A stretch of DNA of 64,000 nucleotides from CAZNYN01 sp964422205 (lineage in GTDB: Bacteria; Synergistota; Synergistia; Synergistales; Synergistaceae), in assembly GCA_964422205.1 (NCBI GenBank), contig CAYRAI010000003.1, forward strand, positions 1 through 64,000. The letters run 5' to 3'. The position numbers and the translations under genes were made by a program. Below are positions 33,426 through 41,899 of this stretch, piece after piece (position 1 is the stretch's first letter; every line of letters begins with the position of its first letter). The notes below the pieces were generated by a model. It worked only from the letters and a program-made list of their open reading frames with translations, made no database searches and had not been told where the DNA came from.

Positions 33426-34507
33426 AAATTCTTCTTCTGCTGAATTATGCTGGGGCGGACATCCGTTCCTGGAAGAAAATCCGCGAATTGGGTTTTGAAC
33501 CTTACAAATTACTTTCGTCAGATAGTAAGTATTTAGAAGAATGCGGCCTTACAGAGAGGGCCGTCTTAAAAATAAGAGAAGGCTCTCTTTCGGGATGGGC
33601 GGAAAAAGAGTATGAAAAAGTTCTCTCTGTTAAAGCCGATGTTATAACATGCGATGATGAAAAATATCCGGAAAGCCTCTTTGACTTAAAAGACGCACCC
33701 TTGGTTCTTTACATAAAAGGCAGTGCAAGTTTGCTGTCGCACCGAACAGTAGGTGTTGTCGGAACGAGAAAATCAACCTCCTACGGAAGAGAGATATCAA
33801 AGCGCATAGGTACAAACTGCTCCGCCTCTCACATATCTTTGATAAGCGGAGGCGCTTCCGGCATAGACGGAGCGGCTCATCTCGGAACATGCGATGCAGG
33901 CGGAAGAACAGCCGCGGTATTCGGCACAGGTATTGATGTATTATATCCAGCCTCCAATGCCGCCTTATTTGAAAAAATAACGGAGCGCGGTGCTCTTATT
34001 ACGGAATTTCCAACTGGAAGTGGTGCCGAGCCGTGGCATTTTCCGCGCAGGAACAGACTGGTTGCCGCTCTGTCGGAACGGCTGATCGTTGTTGAAGCTC
34101 CTCAGAAGAGCGGTGCCATGATAACAGCGAGAATAGCCCTTGAGCTTGGAAGAGAAGTTTGGGCTGTTCCGGGGCATATAGACCAAGAAGTTACATCCGG
34201 CTCTAACAGACTGATATTTGACGGGGCCTATCCTTACATATCGGATGAAATGTTTTTTCAGCTAAACAACAGGCAGCACTCTCTTTTTGACAGCTACAGG
34301 TCGGAAGAGATAATAGATACAGATAATTTAACGCCTGACGAGAGAGCGGTTTTAAAGGCGATGAGGAACAAAAGCTCTCAAACTGTTGACAATCTCGCGG
34401 ATGAAGTTAAAATGAGCGCCGCTTGTATTCTTAAAATAATTGCAATTCTCTCTGCAAAAGGGATAGTTTATTCATCAGGCCCAGGCAGATTTAGCGCTAA
34501 AGTTTGA
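33410..34507 (+). CDS. dprA: DNA processing protein DprA
   Basis: A 365-residue protein with the Rossmann-like DprA core: VGVVGTRKSTSYGREISKRIG, LISGGASGIDGAAH, AVFGTGIDVLYP, LITEFPTG and PRRNRLVAALSERLIVVEAPQKSGAMITA. A winged-helix-like C-terminus follows. It loads RecA on incoming single-stranded DNA during transformation. The ATG at 33410 lies inside the end of yifB. With comF at 59.5 kb it hints at natural competence. Confidence 0.95.
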   Translation: MDEVLKILLLLNYAGADIRSWKKIRELGFEPYKLLSSDSKYLEECGLTERAVLKIREGSLSGWAEKEYEKVLSVKADVITCDDEKYPESLFDLKDAPLVLYIKGSASLLSHRTVGVVGTRKSTSYGREISKRIGTNCSASHISLISGGASGIDGAAHLGTCDAGGRTAAVFGTGIDVLYPASNAALFEKITERGALITEFPTGSGAEPWHFPRRNRLVAALSERLIVVEAPQKSGAMITARIALELGREVWAVPGHIDQEVTSGSNRLIFDGAYPYISDEMFFQLNNRQHSLFDSYRSEEIIDTDNLTPDERAVLKAMRNKSSQTVDNLADEVKMSAACILKIIAILSAKGIVYSSGPGRFSAKV

Positions 34508-34521
34508 AAGAGGTGTATTAA

Positions 34522-36810
34522 ATGGCTGTAAAGAAAGAGTCACAATCCGAGGAAAAAACGGAAGCAAGAAAAAAAGCTTCAAAACCAAAGGCGAAAACAG
34601 CTGTGAAAAAGACAAAGGCATCCGAAGCTGAAGAGATAAAACAAGCAACAAAGAGTGTGTCGGAGAAAAAATCAAGCTCAACCGCAAAGACAGCAAAGAC
34701 AGCAAAAACTGCTAAAAGCGCAAAAGCTCCGGCAAAAACTTCAAAGTCAAAGCAAAAATTTGCATCTTATGAAGGAAAGACGCTTGTTGTTGTTGAATCT
34801 CCTGCCAAGGCAAAAACTCTCGAAAAAATATTGGGCAGTAAATATCGTGTCTTGGCAAGTGTTGGACACGTTCGCGATCTGCCTAAAGGCAGAATAGCAA
34901 TCGATGTGGATAACGATTTTGAACCTGATTACATCCAGGTACGTGGCAAGGCAGATATTATAAAAGGGCTTAAAGGTGCATCGGCAGCCAGCAGCAGAAC
35001 TCTTCTCGCCTCCGACCCCGACCGTGAAGGCGAGGCTATCGCCTGGCATTTGGCGACACTGCTTAATATAGATCCTGAGTCGGACTGCCGCATCAGAATG
35101 CACGAAATAACAAAGAACGGAGTTCAGGGCGCAGTCTCTTCTCCAGATAAAATAGATATAGACAAAGTCAATGCCCAGCAGGCGCGCAGGGTCCTTGACA
35201 GACTTGTCGGCTATCAGCTAAGCCCTCTTCTCTGGTATAAAGTTCAAAGAGGGCTCTCTGCAGGCAGAGTCCAGTCTGTAGCTCTCAGAATAGTTTGCGA
35301 GAGAGAGGACGAAATAGAAAAGTTTATCCCCGAGGAATATTGGCTGATAGATGTGGATGCGTCATCTCTGACAGGAGAGCGCAAGTATGAGCTCAGAGTT
35401 GAAAAGTTCAAAGACAAGCCTCTCACAGTACAGAACGCTCTTCAGGCTGAGGATGTCGAGAAAGCGATATCATCGGGCAAGCTTGTCGTAGACGAATTTA
35501 AAACAAAGGAAAATTCAAGATCCCCTCTCCCTCCGTTTAAGACAAGCACACTCCAGCAGGAGGCTTCTAGAAGGTGCGGCTTTGCTCCTAAGCGCACGAT
35601 GAGAATAGCTCAGGCTCTCTACGAAGGCATTGATATCCCGGGCAAAGGGCCTACAGGTCTTATCACTTACATGCGTACAGACAGCCTTCGCTTGGCTCCG
35701 GAGGCCATAGACGCGTCAAGAAAATACATCGCGGAGCAAATAGGGCAAGAATACCTGCCTAAGGAACACAAAGAATATTCGCCCAAAGGCAAATCTCAGG
35801 ATGCCCATGAAGCAATAAGGGCCACAGATGCCTCTCTAACTCCCGAATATCTGAAAAGTTACTTAACTCCGGAGCAGCACAAGCTCTATGAGCTTATTTG
35901 GAGCAGGTTTATCGCAAGCCAGATGGAGGATGCCAGAACAGCCAGATCAACTCTCGTATGCTCATCGGGAAACTATAAGCTCAAGCAGTCGGGCATAGTT
36001 GTGACATTTTACGGATGGGGCAAAATCTATCCACTCGGCGTCAAGAACACAATCATAGAAGCTGCTGTCGAAGGCGAGATTCTTAACGCCGATAAAATAC
36101 ACAAGGAGCAGAAATTTACGCAGCCTCCCGCACGCTATACGGAAGCAGGATTAGTAAAGGCTCTTGAAGAAAAGGGCATAGGCCGTCCATCGACTTATGC
36201 GACAATAATAGACACTCTTTCGGCGAGAGGTTATGTCGACAGGGGAGAAGAGGACAAGAAATTAATACCGACAAAACTCGGAAGGCTTGTTAATACATTC
36301 CTTATAAAATATTTCTTCCAGTTTATCAACGTAGACTTCACGGCAAAGATGGAAGAGTCTCTTGACAGCATTGAAGCTGGGACACTGAAGTGGCGTGAAG
36401 TAATGAAGACCTTCTGGAATATATTCAAACCTATACTTGACGATGTCTCTGCAAATGCTGAAAGCATGAGGCCTGAACCGGAGTTAATCGGTGAACAGTG
36501 TCCCGAATGCGGCAAGGATCTGATCATAAAGCGCGGGCGTTTTGGCGAATTTATCGCCTGTACCGGATATCCCGAATGCAGATACACAAGAAAAATTGTT
36601 AAATCGACGGGAATTAAATGCCCAAAGTGCGGAGAGGGAGAACTTATCCGCAGAAGAACTACAAAGGGAAAGATGAAAGGCAGATTCTTCTACGGATGCA
36701 ACAGGTATCCGGAGTGCGACTACATCTCGTGGAAGAAGCCCGAGAACGGTGAAGCTCAGACAAATGCCGACTCTGTACAGGAGACTCAGGATGCAGCATC
36801 AGACATGTAG
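34522..36810 (+). CDS. topA: DNA topoisomerase I
   Basis: A 762-residue type IA topoisomerase. Residues 1-85 are a Lys/Ala/Glu/Ser-rich extension with a reiterated AKT unit (about 54-65). The Toprim domain starts at KTLVVVESPAKAKTLEKIL, with DPDREGEAIAWH; the active-site tyrosine lies in GLITYMRTDSL. Two C-terminal zinc ribbons (CPECGKD...CTGYPEC; CPKCGEG...CNRYPEC) bind DNA. AAGAGGTGTATTAA precedes the ATG. Its 3' end overlaps trmFO by 20 bp. Confidence 0.95.
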   Translation: MAVKKESQSEEKTEARKKASKPKAKTAVKKTKASEAEEIKQATKSVSEKKSSSTAKTAKTAKTAKSAKAPAKTSKSKQKFASYEGKTLVVVESPAKAKTLEKILGSKYRVLASVGHVRDLPKGRIAIDVDNDFEPDYIQVRGKADIIKGLKGASAASSRTLLASDPDREGEAIAWHLATLLNIDPESDCRIRMHEITKNGVQGAVSSPDKIDIDKVNAQQARRVLDRLVGYQLSPLLWYKVQRGLSAGRVQSVALRIVCEREDEIEKFIPEEYWLIDVDASSLTGERKYELRVEKFKDKPLTVQNALQAEDVEKAISSGKLVVDEFKTKENSRSPLPPFKTSTLQQEASRRCGFAPKRTMRIAQALYEGIDIPGKGPTGLITYMRTDSLRLAPEAIDASRKYIAEQIGQEYLPKEHKEYSPKGKSQDAHEAIRATDASLTPEYLKSYLTPEQHKLYELIWSRFIASQMEDARTARSTLVCSSGNYKLKQSGIVVTFYGWGKIYPLGVKNTIIEAAVEGEILNADKIHKEQKFTQPPARYTEAGLVKALEEKGIGRPSTYATIIDTLSARGYVDRGEEDKKLIPTKLGRLVNTFLIKYFFQFINVDFTAKMEESLDSIEAGTLKWREVMKTFWNIFKPILDDVSANAESMRPEPELIGEQCPECGKDLIIKRGRFGEFIACTGYPECRYTRKIVKSTGIKCPKCGEGELIRRRTTKGKMKGRFFYGCNRYPECDYISWKKPENGEAQTNADSVQETQDAASDM

Positions 36811-38131
36811 CGTCATAGGCGGCGGCCTTGCCGGCTCTGAAGCAGCATGGCAGCTTGCCGAGCGCGGCATTAAGATCCGCCTGACAGAAATGAGGCCGGA
36901 GAAGAGCACTCCGGCCCATGAAACAGCCTTAATGGGAGAGCTGGTATGCAGCAATTCTCTGGGAGGCGAGATGACAAAAACTCCAGCCGGTATACTCAAA
37001 ACCGAACTAAAAACATTGGGCAGTTTGTTGATTTCGTGTGCCGAGAAGAGCCGCGTGCCTGCCGGCAACGCTCTTGCCGTCGACAGAACAGTCTTTGCAG
37101 AGCTTGTAACCTCTGCCATAGAGAACCATCCAAATATCGAAGTGATTAGGGAAGAAGCTCGTGAGATACCTGAAGGTCCTGTTATAATCGCAACCGGCCC
37201 TTTGACCTCATCGGCTCTTGCCGAAAAACTCAAGGAGCTTGCAGGGGAGTCTTTTCTCTATTTTTTTGATGCAGTAGCTCCTATAGTGACTCTCGAAAGT
37301 ATAGACCCGTCTTTATCTTTCAGAGCAAACAGATACGGAGATACCGGGGACTACATCAACTGTCCTATGAACGAAGAAGAATACCACTCTTTCTGGGAAG
37401 CTCTTGTAAGTGCTGAAACTGCTGCTATGCACGAATTCGATAAAGAAGCCATGAAGCATTTTGAGGGCTGTCTGCCGGTCGAGGTTATAGCAAAACGCGG
37501 CGAAAAAACCCTCCTCTTCGGCCCTCTTCGTCCTGTGGGACTTTCTCAGAACTGCGGAGAGGAACACTGCGCAGTCGTGCAGCTTCGCCAGGACAACAGT
37601 GACGGAACTTTGTACAACATGGTCGGCTTCCAAACAAATCTCAAATGGGGAGAGCAGGAAAGAGTTTTCAGAATGATTCCAGCTCTTAAAAATGCCGAAT
37701 TTGTCCGCAAAGGCGTTATGCACAGAAATATGTTCGTATGCGCTCCGAAAGTGCTTGACGCAAATCTGCGTCCGGGCGGGAGAAAGTCTGTCTACCTTGC
37801 GGGACAAATAACAGGAGTTGAAGGGTATGTCGAAAGCATAGCAATGGGCATGGCATCGGCTTTATTTGCCTATGCTGACATCAATAAATCAGAAATACCT
37901 CAGTTTCCTCTTGAGACGGCTATAGGTTCTTTGCTCAACTATCTTAAAAATGCCTTACCTGAAACATTTCAGCCCATGAATGTTAATCTTGGAATATTTC
38001 CAAAACTGCCTGGCAAAAAAATCTGCAAACGTACACTGCGCTGTGAGGCATATGCTGAGAGGTCTGCCTTAGCTCTTGAAAAATTTATCAAAAGCAATGA
38101 AGATATATTTTTTCACAAACGTAATATTTAA
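36791..38131 (+). CDS. trmFO: Methylenetetrahydrofolate-tRNA-(uracil-5-)-methyltransferase TrmFO
   Basis: A 446-residue FAD protein with an N-terminal dinucleotide fold (SVIGGGLAGSEAAWQLAERG), the catalytic-cysteine segment CSNSLGGEMTKTPAGILK and a C-terminal GQITGVEGYVESIAMG. It makes m5U54 in tRNA with folate as carbon donor. The ATG at 36791 is supported by CAGGAGACTCAGG; the longer frame from 36749 is inside topA. It sits between topA and xerC as in Bacillus (gid). Confidence 0.95.
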   Translation: MQHQTCSVIGGGLAGSEAAWQLAERGIKIRLTEMRPEKSTPAHETALMGELVCSNSLGGEMTKTPAGILKTELKTLGSLLISCAEKSRVPAGNALAVDRTVFAELVTSAIENHPNIEVIREEAREIPEGPVIIATGPLTSSALAEKLKELAGESFLYFFDAVAPIVTLESIDPSLSFRANRYGDTGDYINCPMNEEEYHSFWEALVSAETAAMHEFDKEAMKHFEGCLPVEVIAKRGEKTLLFGPLRPVGLSQNCGEEHCAVVQLRQDNSDGTLYNMVGFQTNLKWGEQERVFRMIPALKNAEFVRKGVMHRNMFVCAPKVLDANLRPGGRKSVYLAGQITGVEGYVESIAMGMASALFAYADINKSEIPQFPLETAIGSLLNYLKNALPETFQPMNVNLGIFPKLPGKKICKRTLRCEAYAERSALALEKFIKSNEDIFFHKRNI

Positions 38132-38223
38132 AAGTTAAAATATATATAAACATAATTATATAATATATAATGCAAGAAAAATAGTAAAAATATATTAAAA
38201 AACGATAAATTCTTTCTTGTTAA

Positions 38224-38272
38224 CCCCTCATTTTTTAAGTGCATCCGCTGCTTAAAAAGAGGGGATTTTTTT
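38224..38272 (+). terminator. Terminator at the end of the dapF-trmFO gene run
   Basis: CCCCTC..TTTTTTAAG pairs with CTTAAAAAGAGGGG and is followed by ATTTTTTT. The 90 bp between trmFO and this hairpin are extremely A/T-rich and hold no gene. Confidence 0.8.
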
Positions 38273-38301
38273 AAATAGTAAGCAAATGCTCTTTTCTTGT
38301 G

Positions 38302-38316
38302 AATTTTCTCAAAATT
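38302..38316. promoter_or_regulatory. CodY box upstream of xerC-codY
   Basis: AATTTTCTCAAAATT matches the CodY consensus AATTTTCWGAAAATT at 14 of 15 positions. It lies 4 bp upstream of the -35 element, and a second palindrome AAATTTC-4-GAAATTT (38313-38330) overlaps its 3' end and the -35. This predicts autoregulation by the CodY encoded two genes on. Confidence 0.7.
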
Positions 38317-38320
38317 TCCC

Positions 38321-38348
38321 TTGAAATTTACAATTTTCCTGTTAGAAT
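38321..38348 (+). promoter_or_regulatory. Promoter of xerC-codY, probably giving a leaderless mRNA
   Basis: TTGAAA-16-TAGAAT ends only 7 nt before the xerC ATG at 38356, so transcription should start at or next to the A of the ATG. No ribosome binding site precedes the ATG. Confidence 0.65.
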
Positions 38349-38355
38349 ACCGTTC

Positions 38356-39246
38356 ATGGTCGAAAATATTTGTTCTAATATCGATGACTTCCTTATGTGC
38401 TTAGAGGCAAGAGGGCGTTCGCGGAATACCCTTGTAAATTATTCTGTGGACCTAAATCAATTTGCAGATTATCTTGAGAAACAGGGAATAAAAGATGTCT
38501 CGGAGATAGATTCCGATTCTGTAAGAGTTTTTTTAAGCAACATGATAGGCATTGATATGGCTCGGACATCAGCGTCAAGAAAGCTTTCGGCAGTAAGAGG
38601 GTTCGTAAAATGGCTTGGAAGCAGAGATATTATTCAGAAAAAGGATATTGCCACAGGGCTTAAGGGCCCGAAGCTCCATCCCGCCATACCGAGAGCCCTG
38701 TCTTATGAAGATACGATCAGGCTTATAACCGAAGGGCCTAAACAGGACAGTCACCGCAAGAGAGACAGGCTTATCCTAGAGCTCATGTACAGCGCCGGCC
38801 TGCGTGTTTCTGAGCTTATAGCACTAAACTGGGAAAATATTGAGTTTTCGACGCGAACCATTCGCATCATGGGAAAGGGTGAGAAGGAAAGAATTGCCCC
38901 GTTTGGAAGAGAAGCAGCCTGCTTGCTGGATGAATGGTATACATTGAATGGAGCGAAAAAAGATGCTCCAGTGTTTTTATCCGAAAAAAACGCGGAAAGG
39001 CTTACAGTCAGGACTGTACACCGTCTTGTAGCCAGAGCCGCCGCAAATGTCGGACTCCACGGAGTCTCCCCTCATACACTGAGGCATTGCTTCGCAACTC
39101 ACATGCTTGAAAGAGGCGCGCCTTTGAGAGTGGTTCAGGAACTGCTTGGACACGAGACTATAGCAACAACACAGAGATATTTATCCATAACAACGGAACA
39201 GATTAAAAAAAGCTATATGCAGTCACATCCTAGAGCACAGGAATAG
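38356..39246 (+). CDS. xerC: Tyrosine recombinase XerC/XerD (CodV-like)
   Basis: A 296-residue site-specific recombinase. The N-terminal SAM-like core-binding domain (ARGRSRNTLVNYSVDLNQF) is followed by a catalytic domain with the arginine in YSAGLRVSEL, H-x-x-R in SPHTLRHCFATHML, and a later LLGHETIATTQRYL with the histidine and nucleophilic tyrosine. It likely resolves chromosome dimers. The ATG at 38356 has no ribosome binding site but abuts a promoter. The following codY makes this the positional equivalent of codV. Confidence 0.9.
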   Translation: MVENICSNIDDFLMCLEARGRSRNTLVNYSVDLNQFADYLEKQGIKDVSEIDSDSVRVFLSNMIGIDMARTSASRKLSAVRGFVKWLGSRDIIQKKDIATGLKGPKLHPAIPRALSYEDTIRLITEGPKQDSHRKRDRLILELMYSAGLRVSELIALNWENIEFSTRTIRIMGKGEKERIAPFGREAACLLDEWYTLNGAKKDAPVFLSEKNAERLTVRTVHRLVARAAANVGLHGVSPHTLRHCFATHMLERGAPLRVVQELLGHETIATTQRYLSITTEQIKKSYMQSHPRAQE

Positions 39247-39280
39247 TTACCGTCATAACATCAGGGAGGAATCAGAACTA

Positions 39281-40114
39281 ATGGATACACCAAAAGAGCT
39301 AATCGAGGCACGCCCAAAAATTATGAACCAGTCAGCAATGCAGGATCTTCTTGAGAAGACCCGAGTTGTAAGCAGAGTACTCCAGTCACGCAAAGACAGA
39401 GGCGCTCCTGATTATCCGAAGCTTGCCAGGCTTATGTGCGACCTATCGGCAGCCAATGTATACATAATAAACAGAGAGGGACGTATCTTAGGTTATGCAT
39501 GGATAAGCGAGTATGACTGCCCGATAATGGCCGACATGCTTATAAACGCCTCTATGCCAGCATCATACGCCGAAAAAGTCAACCAGTACCATGAGTCGAT
39601 ACTCAACCACACAGACCACGGCCTCTGCGCTTATGCGGATCAGCCATGCACGTATTCTAATAAGCATGTGCTGCTGGTTCCCATCAACGGCTCGGGTGAA
39701 CGCCTCGGCACTCTTATACTTGCAAGATTCGGCTGCCAGTTTGATACAAGAGACCTCGTCCTTGCCGAATATCTTGGCACAGTAGTAGGACTTGAGATAC
39801 TAAACGACAGAGGCAAGTCAATAGAAGAACGCGGACGCGAGCGTCTTGTCGTTCAGATGGCAATGAGAGCATTATCCTACTCTGAAGTCGAATCAGTTCG
39901 CCATATCATAGAAGATTTGGGCGGCCCCGAAGGCGTTGTTGTTGCAAGCAAGGTCGCAGACAGAGTGGGAGTCACTAGAAGCGTTATTGTAAATGCCTTA
40001 AGAAAACTAGGCAGTGCTGGTATAATAGAGAGCAGAAGTTTGGGCATGAAGGGAACCTATATAAAAGTCTTAAGCCCGCTATTTCTTGAGGAACTTGGCA
40101 TCGCAATAAAATAA
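39281..40114 (+). CDS. codY: GTP- and branched-chain-amino-acid-responsive repressor CodY
   Basis: A 277-residue CodY. The N-terminal GAF-like ligand domain (MQDLLEKTRVVSRVLQ...LARLMCDLSAANVYIINREGRILGY) is followed by a winged helix-turn-helix with ASKVADRVGVTRSVIVNALRKL and SRSLGMKGTYIKVL, nearly the classical CodY recognition helix. It is slightly longer than the 259-residue Bacillus protein, mostly at the N-terminus. CAGGGAGGAATCAGAACTA precedes the ATG. A CodY box lies upstream of the preceding gene. CodY is best known from Firmicutes, so its presence helps place this organism. Confidence 0.93.
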   Translation: MDTPKELIEARPKIMNQSAMQDLLEKTRVVSRVLQSRKDRGAPDYPKLARLMCDLSAANVYIINREGRILGYAWISEYDCPIMADMLINASMPASYAEKVNQYHESILNHTDHGLCAYADQPCTYSNKHVLLVPINGSGERLGTLILARFGCQFDTRDLVLAEYLGTVVGLEILNDRGKSIEERGRERLVVQMAMRALSYSEVESVRHIIEDLGGPEGVVVASKVADRVGVTRSVIVNALRKLGSAGIIESRSLGMKGTYIKVLSPLFLEELGIAIK

Positions 40115-40139
40115 GTTTTAAAACCGGGAGGTCTTAGTT

Positions 40140-40505
40140 GTGAAGGCTAGAATACTCATCGCTGAAGATTCCACTTATATGAGAATGCTGCTTAAAGAAC
40201 TTCTTATCCGCAGCGGCTATGACGTTATAGGCGAGGCGGATAACGGCAATGATGCTGTTCGTTTGTATGACAAATACAAACCGGATATAGCAGCAATCGA
40301 CATGCTGATGCCTGAAATGAACGGCATCGATGTTCTTAAAGCGATAAGAGCATCTCATCCTGACGCACGGCTGCTTATGATAAGTGCTATGGGGCAGGAA
40401 AAAATGGTGATTGAAGCAATGAAAGCCGGAGCTTCTGATTTCTTTATAAAGCCATTGCAGTCCGAAAGAGTGATAGAAGCCATTGAAAGAGCGATGCGAC
40501 ATTAG
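40140..40505 (+). CDS. CheY-like single-domain response regulator
   Basis: A 121-residue receiver domain with the acidic pair E9-D10, phospho-Asp D54 (AAIDMLMPEMNG), a serine in ISAMG and the lysine in FIKPL. It has no output domain. GTG at 40140 follows GGGAGGTCTTAGTT. It sits 25 nt after codY and ends in a strong terminator, so it is probably co-transcribed with xerC-codY. In Bacillus, flagellar and chemotaxis genes follow codY; whether this one serves motility is unknown. Confidence 0.88.
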   Translation: MKARILIAEDSTYMRMLLKELLIRSGYDVIGEADNGNDAVRLYDKYKPDIAAIDMLMPEMNGIDVLKAIRASHPDARLLMISAMGQEKMVIEAMKAGASDFFIKPLQSERVIEAIERAMRH

Positions 40506-40511
40506 CACCGC

Positions 40512-40545
40512 ATCGATATTAGGCTAGTGCCTAATATCGATTTTT
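40512..40545 (+). terminator. Terminator of xerC-codY-cheY-like operon
   Basis: ATCGATATTAGGC and GCCTAATATCGAT form a perfect 13-bp stem with a 4-nt loop followed by TTTT. Confidence 0.88.
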
Positions 40546-40639
40546 ATGATAAAATGCGCTGATGTGATAGATAGTATTATGTACCGGGGCAGATTTTGCC
40601 TATAAAATAGCATAAAATTTTTTGGAGGTTTAGCCGCAT

Positions 40640-41059
40640 ATGGTAGAAAAGACGTCCGCAGCGTCAGCAGTAAGCGTAGGTGATGTTCTTAACGGCACAG
40701 TTGAACATCTTGCTCCATACGGAGCCTTTGTCAGACTTGAATCAGGGCAAAAAGCAATGGTTCATATATCAGAGCTCTCTCACAACTACGTTAAAAAAGT
40801 TGAAGATGTGCTTGAAATGGGACAGAAGGTCACAGCAAAAGTTATTAAAATAGATGACAAGGGCAGAATAGATTTGTCCATCAAGGCAATGCAGGTAAAA
40901 GAAGTGAAGCCGCCTGTTCACCGCGAGGAAGACTTCGAAAAAAAGCTTACAAATTTTATGAAATTCAGCGATGAAAAAATAGCCGACCTGAACAGCAAGT
41001 GCAAAGATCCGCGCGGAACAAAGAGACGCACGGGAAACAGCTCATCAGGCAAGAAATAA
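40640..41059 (+). CDS. S1 RNA-binding domain protein (YugI/GSP13-like)
   Basis: A 139-residue protein with one S1 domain at residues ~12-82 (VLNGTVEHLAPYGAFVRLESGQKAMVHISEL.) and a basic, charged C-terminal tail (RGTKRRTGNSSSGKK). It is a likely ribosome- or RNA-associated stress protein. GGAGGTTTAGCCGCAT precedes the ATG. The DUF501 gene starts 2 nt after its stop. Confidence 0.88.
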   Translation: MVEKTSAASAVSVGDVLNGTVEHLAPYGAFVRLESGQKAMVHISELSHNYVKKVEDVLEMGQKVTAKVIKIDDKGRIDLSIKAMQVKEVKPPVHREEDFEKKLTNFMKFSDEKIADLNSKCKDPRGTKRRTGNSSSGKK

Positions 41060-41061
41060 AA

Positions 41062-41691
41062 TTGGACACTATACAAAATAATAAAAAGCCGGAAGTATCC
41101 TCTCTTTCGGCTTTTTGGAGTTGTCTTACGGAAAACGATATATCTGTCTTGCGGGAACAAAACAAAGGGAGACGTTTTGACCCGGAGCAGGTCTATGCCG
41201 TAGCCTGCCGCTGTTCACAAGGTTACCCTCAGGTTGTGGTATGCCGTCCTATAACAAAAAAGATGACTCCATTTCCGACTCTTTTCTGGCTCACATGTCC
41301 CTATCTAGACAGAAAGTGCGGAGAGCTTGAGTCACTGCATAAGATCCATGACTTAGAAGAAATCATGGCCTTAAATCAGGAAGAGATAATCCTTTGGCAC
41401 AGGAAATATGCCGAACTGCGCATGAAACTTATCGGAGCCGATACGGCAGACGCAATTAAAGCCGGCAATCAGTCAATGTGGTCATCCGTAAAAGATTGCG
41501 GCGTCGGAGGCATAAATTGGCGCGATAACCCATCCGGAGTCAAGTGCCTGCACCTGCAAACGGGAACATGGCTGGGCTGGCGCTCTCATCCAGCAGCAGC
41601 GGCACTTTCGCTCATAATAGGTGAAACGGAGTGCGCAAATAACATTTGCAGAGGATTTTTGCCCGGTAAAGAATTCGACGGGACAGAATAA
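41062..41691 (+). CDS. DUF501 domain-containing protein
   Basis: A 209-residue protein whose core (RRFDPEQVYAVACRCSQGYPQVVVCRPI... PFPTLFWLTCPYL) matches DUF501, with conserved cysteines and a C-terminal HPAAAALSLIIGETECANN. Its function is unknown; the family is often near ppx or cell-division genes in other bacteria. The start is uncertain: TTG 41062 follows the S1 gene by 2 nt but has a weak site (AGG 11 nt upstream), and TTG 41149 is an alternative. A terminator-like hairpin (41088-41115) overlaps the first codons. Confidence 0.8.
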   Translation: MDTIQNNKKPEVSSLSAFWSCLTENDISVLREQNKGRRFDPEQVYAVACRCSQGYPQVVVCRPITKKMTPFPTLFWLTCPYLDRKCGELESLHKIHDLEEIMALNQEEIILWHRKYAELRMKLIGADTADAIKAGNQSMWSSVKDCGVGGINWRDNPSGVKCLHLQTGTWLGWRSHPAAAALSLIIGETECANNICRGFLPGKEFDGTE

Positions 41692-41712
41692 TATAAATTT
41701 AAAAATACATGG

Positions 41713-41740
41713 TTGACAATAAGCGATTAGATGTTAAAAT
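41713..41740 (+). promoter_or_regulatory. Strong promoter of the argG leader
   Basis: TTGACA-16-TAAAAT, near consensus. Transcription should start near 41747, about 108 nt upstream of T-box Stem I. No other promoter-like pair was seen between here and the T-box. Confidence 0.8.
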
Positions 41741-41785
41741 ACTCAACAAGTTTTGAGCATGAAGACATGGAAGGAGGGCTGAATC

Positions 41786-41899
41786 TTGAATTTTACCACT
41801 CTTAGACGAGCACGACGAATACGACGAATCAACCGTTCAGAGCAAATATTACTATGCGATGAAGGGGAGATGGATCTTATTGCTCGGCGACAGAGATAA
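41786..41899 (+). CDS. Arginine-rich leader peptide of argG (37 aa)
   Basis: AAGGAGGG (41771-41778) lies 7 nt before TTG 41786, opening 37 codons that end in TAA at 41897-41899. Ten residues are arginine; codons 7-14 read R-R-A-R-R-I-R-R. Six of the ten are CGA, whereas none of the 13 arginines of ArgG uses CGA. The last 15 codons lie inside Stem I of the following T-box. This has the hallmarks of an attenuation leader peptide in which ribosomes slow on Arg codons when charged tRNA-Arg is scarce. CGA and the T-box specifier CGC are both normally read by tRNA-Arg with the ICG anticodon. The peptide itself need not be functional. Confidence 0.65.
   Translation: MNFTTLRRARRIRRINRSEQILLCDEGEMDLIARRQR

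Noticed and set aside
36749..36790. Longer N-terminus for TrmFO
   Set aside because: It lies within topA; the ATG at 36791 has the ribosome binding site and the FAD motif starts right after it.
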